Source of the DNA: Liolophura sinensis
Taxonomy: Eukaryota; Mollusca; Polyplacophora; Chitonida; Chitonidae
Direction of reading: 5' to 3'
Assembly: GCF_032854445.1 (NCBI RefSeq)
Contig: NC_088300.1
Coordinates: 75,011,005 to 75,075,004, forward strand
Length of the DNA stretch: 64,000 nt
Notes under the pieces: model-generated
What the model was told of the DNA's origin: nothing
The model's database searches: none
Seen by the model: the letters and a program-made list of their open reading frames with translations, nothing else
Translations under genes and position numbers: made by a program
In this document: positions 58,736-64,000 of the stretch, piece by piece
How positions within the stretch are numbered: the stretch's first letter is position 1
Layout of the letters: each line of letters begins with the position of its first letter

Positions 58736-61700
58736 TATGAACCTAGCTTACTAGAAGGCAGGCAAGATCACTGTTAGGTCTCATTACACTTTGCCTAAGT
58801 TTACAGGCAGGCAGGCCTCTTGCATGACATAATCACAATTAGATCACAGTACACTTTGCCTTAGCTTACAGGCAGGCTGACTTCATCTATGAATGACATC
58901 ATCACAGTTAGGCCACATTACACTTTACCTTAGCTTACAGGCAGGCAGGCTTTTTGCATGACATAATCACAATTAGATCACAGTACACTTTGCCTTAGCT
59001 TACAGGCAGGCTGACTTCCCCTATGACATCATCACAGTTAGGTCTCATTACACTTTACCTTAGCTTACAGGCAGGCAGGCTTTTTGCATGACATAATCAC
59101 AATTAGATCACAGTACACTTTGCCTTAGCTTACAGGCAGGCTGACTTCCCCTATGACATCATCACAGTTAGGTCACATTACACTTTACCTTAGCTTACAG
59201 GCAGGCTGACTTCCTCCATTACAAGATCACCGTTAGGTTACATTACACTTTGCCTTACTGGCAGGCTGACTTCCTCTATGACATCATCACAGTTAGGCCA
59301 CATTACACTTTACCTTACTTACTGGCAGGCTGACTTCCTCCATTACAAGATCACAGTTATGTCACATTACACTTTGCCTTACTGGCAGGCTGACTTCCTC
59401 TATGACATCATCACAGTTAGGCCACATTACACTTTACCTTACTTACTGGCAGGCTGACTTCCTCCATTACAAGATCACAGTTATGTCACATTACACTTTG
59501 CCTTACTGGCAGGCTGACTTCCTCTATGACATCATCACAGTTAGGCCTCATTACACTTTACCTTACTTACTGGCAGGCTGACTTCCTCCATTACAAGATC
59601 ACAGTTATGTCACAGTACACTTTGCCTTACTGGCAGGCTGACTTCCCCTATGACATCATCACAGTTAGGTTTCATTACACTATACCTTACTTACTGGCAG
59701 GCTGACTTCCTCCATTACAAGATCACAGTTATGTCACATTACACTTTGCCTTACTGGCAGGCTGACTTCCTCTATGACATCATCACAGTTAGGTCTCATT
59801 ACACTTTACCTTACTTACTGGCAGGCTGACTTCCTCCATTACAAGATCACAGTTATGTCACATTACACTTTGCCTTACTGGCAGGCTGACTTCCCCTATG
59901 ACATCATCACAGTTAGGTTTCATTACACTATACCTTACTTACTTGCAGGCTGACTTCCTCCATTACAAGATCACCGTTAGGTTACATTACACTTTGCCTT
60001 ACTGGCAGGCTGACTTCCTCTATGACATCATCACAGTTAGGCCACATTACACTTTACCTTACTTACTGGCAGGCTGACTTCCTCCATTACAAGATCACAG
60101 TTATGTCACATTACACTTTGCCTTACTGGCAGGCTGACTTCCTCTATGACATCATCACAGTTAGGCCACATTACACTTTACCTTACTTACTGGCAGGCTG
60201 ACTTCCTCCATTACAAGATCACAGTTATGTCACATTACACTTTGCCTTACTGGCAGGCTGACTTCCTCTATGACATCATCACAGTTAGGCCTCATTACAC
60301 TTTACCTTACTTACTGGCAGGCTGACTTCCTCCATTACAAGATCACAGTTATGTCACAGTACACTTTGCCTTACTGGCAGGCTGACTTCCCCTATGACAT
60401 CATCACAGTTAGGTTTCATTACACTTTACCTTACTTACTGGCAGGCTGACTTCCTCCATTACAAGATCACAGTTATGTCACATTACACTTTGCCTTACTG
60501 GCAGGCTGACTTCCTCTATGACATCATCACAGTTAGGTCTCATTACACTTTACCTTACTTACTGGCAGGCTGACTTCCTCCATTACAAGATCACAGTTAT
60601 GTCACATTACACTTTGCCTTACTGGCAGGCTGACTTCCTCTATGACATCATCACAGTTAGGCCACATTACACTTTACCTTACTTACTGGCAGGCTGACTT
60701 CCTCCATTACAAGATCACAGTTATGTCACATTACACTTTGCCTTACTGGCAGGCTGACTTCCTCTATGACATCATCACAGTTAGGCCTCATTACACTTTA
60801 CCTTACTTACTGGCAGGCTGACTTCCTCCATTACAAGATCACAGTTATGTCACATTACACTTTGCCTTACTGGCAGGCTGACTTCCTCTATGACATCATC
60901 ACAGTTAGGCCACATTACACTTTACCTTACTTACAGGCAGGCTGACTTCCTCCATTACAAGATCACAGTTATGTCACATTACACTTTGCCTTACTGGCAG
61001 GCTGACTTCCTCTATGACATCATCACAGTTAGGCCTCATTACACTTTACCTTACTTACTGGCAGGCTGACTTCCTCCATTACAAGATCACAGTTATGTCA
61101 CATTACACTTTGCCTTACTGGCAGGCTGACTTCCCCTATGACATCATCACAGTTAGGTTTCATTACACTATACCTTACTTACTTGCAGGCTGACTTCCTC
61201 CATTACAAGATCACCGTTAGGTTACATTACACTTTGCCTTACTGGCAGGCTGACTTCCTCTATGACATCATCACAGTTAGGCCACATTACACTTTACCTT
61301 ACTTACTGGCAGGCTGACTTCCTCCATTACAAGATCACAGTTATGTCACATTACACTTTGCCTTACTGGCAGGCTGACTTCCTCTATGACATCATCACAG
61401 TTAGGCCACATTACACTTTACCTTACTTACTGGCAGGCAGGCTTCCTCCATTACAAGATCACAGTTATGTTACATTACACTTTGCCTTAGCTTACTGACA
61501 GGCAGGCTTCCTCCAATACAAGATCACAGATAGGTCACAACACACTTTACCTTAGCTTACTGGCAGGCAGGCTTCCTCCATTACAAGATCACAGTTATGT
61601 CTCATTACACTTTACCTTAGCTTACAGGCAGGCAGGCCTCTTGCATGACATAATCACAATTAGATCACAGTACACTTTGCCTTAGCTTACAGGCAGGCTG

Positions 61701-63030
61701 ACTTCATCTATGAATGACATCATCACAGTTAGGCCACATTACACTTTACCTTAGCTTACAGTCAGGCAGGCTTCTTGCATGACATAATCACAATTAGATC
61801 ACAGTACACTTTGCCTTAGCTTACAGGCAGGCTGACTTCCCCTATGACATCATCACAGTTAGGTCTCATTACACTTTACCTTAGCTTACAGGCAGGCAGG
61901 CTTCTTGCATGACATAATCACAATTAGATCACAGTACACTTTGCCTTAGCTTACAGGCAGGCTGACTTCCTCTATGACATCATCACAGTTAGGTCACATT
62001 GCACTTTACCTTAGTTTACAGGCAGGCAGGCTTCTTGCATGACATAATCACAATTAGATCACAGTACACTTTGCCTTAGCTTACAGGCAGGCTGACTTCC
62101 CCTATGACATCATCACAGTTAGGCCACATTACACTTTACCTTAGCTTACAGGCAAGCAGGCTTTTTGCATGACATAATCACAATTAGATCACAGTACACT
62201 TTACCTTAGCTTACAGGCAGGCTGACTTCCTCTATGACATCATCACAGTTAGGTTACATTACACTTTACCTTAGTTTACAGGCAGGCAGGCTTCTTGCAT
62301 GACATAATCACAATTAGATCACAGTACACTTTACCTTAGCTTACAGGCAGGCTGACTTCCCCTATGACATCATCACAGTTAGGTCTCATCACACTTTACC
62401 TTAGCTTACAGGCAGGCAGGCTTCCTCCAATACAAGATCACCGTTAGGTTACATTACACTTTGCCTTACTGGCAGGCTGACTTCCTCTATGACATCATCA
62501 CAGTTAGGCCACATTACACTTTACCTTACTTACAGGCAGGCCGACTTCCTCCATTACAAGATCACAGTTATGTCACATTACACTTTGCCTTAGCTTGCTG
62601 ACAGGCAGGCTTCCTCCATTACAAGATCACAGTTAGGTCTCATTACACTTTACCTTAGCTTACTGGCAGGCAGGCTTCTTGCATGACATAATCACAATTA
62701 GATCACAGTACACTTTGCCTTAGCTTACAAGCAGGCTGACTTCCTCTATGACATCATCACAGTTAGGCCACATTACACTTTGCCTTAGCTTACTGGCAGG
62801 CAGGCTTCCTCCAATACAAGATCACAGATAGGTCACAACACACTTTGCCTTAGCTTACAGGCAGGCTGACTTCCTCCATTACAAGATCACAGTTAGGCCA
62901 CATTACACTTTGCCTTAGCTTACTGGCAGGCAGGCTTCCTCCAATACAAGATCACAGATAGGTCACAACACACTTTGCCTTAGCTTACTGGCAGGCTGAC
63001 TTCCTCCATAACATAATCACAATCCGATCA
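58736..63030. repeat. Satellite array with 60+64-bp dimer (124 bp) and higher-order structure
   Basis: Two related monomers alternate: A (tatgacatcatcacagttagg) and B (cattacaagatcacagttatg), each followed by cattacacttt(a/g)cctta and ggcaggctgactt. In the centre A recurs exactly every 124 bp (59277, 59401, 59525, 59649 and so on to 61385). Flanks at 58736-59210 and about 61480-62990 carry another B-type monomer (gcatgacataatcacaatta) and cttagcttacaggcagg joints. Short open frames inside are by-products. Confidence 0.96.
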
Positions 63031-63990
63031 CATTAGGCTTACTTTAGCATACAAGCTGGCAGTCTGCCCCTTTACATAACCACATCAGTTCCCGTTACAC
63101 ACTGCGTTAGCATACAAGCCGGAAGTCTTCCCCTTACACAACTACATCAGTTCCCGTTACGCACTGCATTAGCATACAAGCCGGCAGTCGTCGCCTTTAC
63201 ATAACCACCACCTGTTCCCGTTACACATTGCGTTAGCATACAAGCCGCCAATCTTCCCCTTACACAACCACATCAGTTCCCGTTACACACTGCGTTAGCA
63301 TACAAGCCGGAAGTCTTCCCCTTACACAACTACATCAGTTCCCGTTACGCACTGCATTAGCATACAAGCCGGCCGTCGTCGCCTTTACATAACCACCACC
63401 TGTTCCCGTTACACATTGCGTTAGCATACAAGCCGCCAATCTTCCCCTTACACAACTACATCAGTTCCCGTTACACACTGCATTAACACACAAGCCGCCA
63501 ATCTTCCCCTTACACAACCACATCAGTTCCCGTTACACATTGTATTAGCATACAAGCCGCCAGTCTATCCCTTACACCACCACATCAGTTCCCGTTACAC
63601 ACTGCATTAGCATACAAGCCGCCAGTCTTCCCTTACATAACCACCATCAGTTCCCGTCACACACTACGTTAGCATACAAGTCTTCCTCTTTACATAACCA
63701 CCACAAGTTCCCGGTTACACACTGCATTAGCATACAAGCCGACAGTCTTCCCCTTACACAACCACCATCAGTTCCCATTACGTACACTTAGTTTACGAGC
63801 GGACACATTCCCACACTAAATACACCTTCTACCGGACACAGACGGACATGCCTCCTGATTATAACCACCAGCAGTTTCGATTAAACCTCTGCTTAATACG
63901 CAGACAGATAGAGTCCATTATATAATCACCATTCCGTCGAACTACACCTTAGGTTTACAGACAGACACACAGACTATCCCCATTAGGGAA
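63031..63990. repeat. Diverged edge of the same satellite, about 60-62-bp monomers
   Basis: About a dozen units (gcatacaagccggcagtctt, then cccttacacaaccacatcag, then ttcccgttacacactgc). They align block by block with the central monomer (gcttacaggcaggctgactt, atgacatcatcacagtt, acattacactttgc), so they are an older form of it. The last 200 bp are more degenerate still, and the array probably continues past the window. Confidence 0.88.
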
Positions 63991-64000
63991 GCAAAAAAAT

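Overview
The window looks like a piece of a marine lophotrochozoan genome, most likely a mollusc or a brachiopod. This is inferred from GT-AG introns, long gene-poor stretches, many minisatellites, tRNA-headed SINEs of at least three families, and proteins that read as animal families. No prokaryotic, viral or organellar organisation is visible.

Layout. (1) 1-813 (+): 3' end of an alpha-1,3-fucosyltransferase gene (GT10), cut by the window edge. (2) 814-8283: no gene; minisatellites, at least five SINE copies and a 54-bp-class degenerate array. (3) 8284-20412 (-): a complete (6-4) photolyase gene. I resolved ten coding exons with consistent splice sites and phases, giving a 537-residue protein. 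Its last exon encodes a Lys/Ser-rich tail ending in a textbook PCNA-interacting (PIP) box, QESIGAFF. Intron 6 carries an eleven-copy 90-bp tandem array built from the adjoining exon 7 and its splice-acceptor region; introns 2, 4 and 7 also hold tandem arrays or duplications. (4) 20413-28675: SINE clusters and a 52-bp x 12 minisatellite. (5) 28676-32170 (+): an uninterrupted 1164-codon gene for a membrane-anchored protein with two tandem CE4 (chitin deacetylase-like) domains, the first with all metal-site motifs and the second lacking a metal-ligand His. (6) 32171-52241: about 20 kb of repeat-rich DNA with 59-bp, 31-bp (124-bp higher order), 16-bp, 54-bp and 21-bp arrays, a MITE-like foldback element, and a decayed 5'-truncated LINE. 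(7) 52242-53291 (+) and 56084-57466 (-): two convergent class A GPCR genes related to each other and to FMRFamide-receptor-like peptide GPCRs; both lack the TM3/ECL2 cysteine pair. (8) 58736-64000: more than 5 kb of hierarchical satellite, with a homogeneous 124-bp centre grading into diverged monomers, running off the right edge.

The genes do not form an evident pathway: glycan modification, DNA repair, chitin-type polysaccharide modification and peptide signalling. The most notable observations are the PIP box on a photolyase, the exon-derived intronic array, the active/inactive tandem deacetylase on an intronless gene, and the multi-level satellite. All calls come from reading the sequence; no database search was run.
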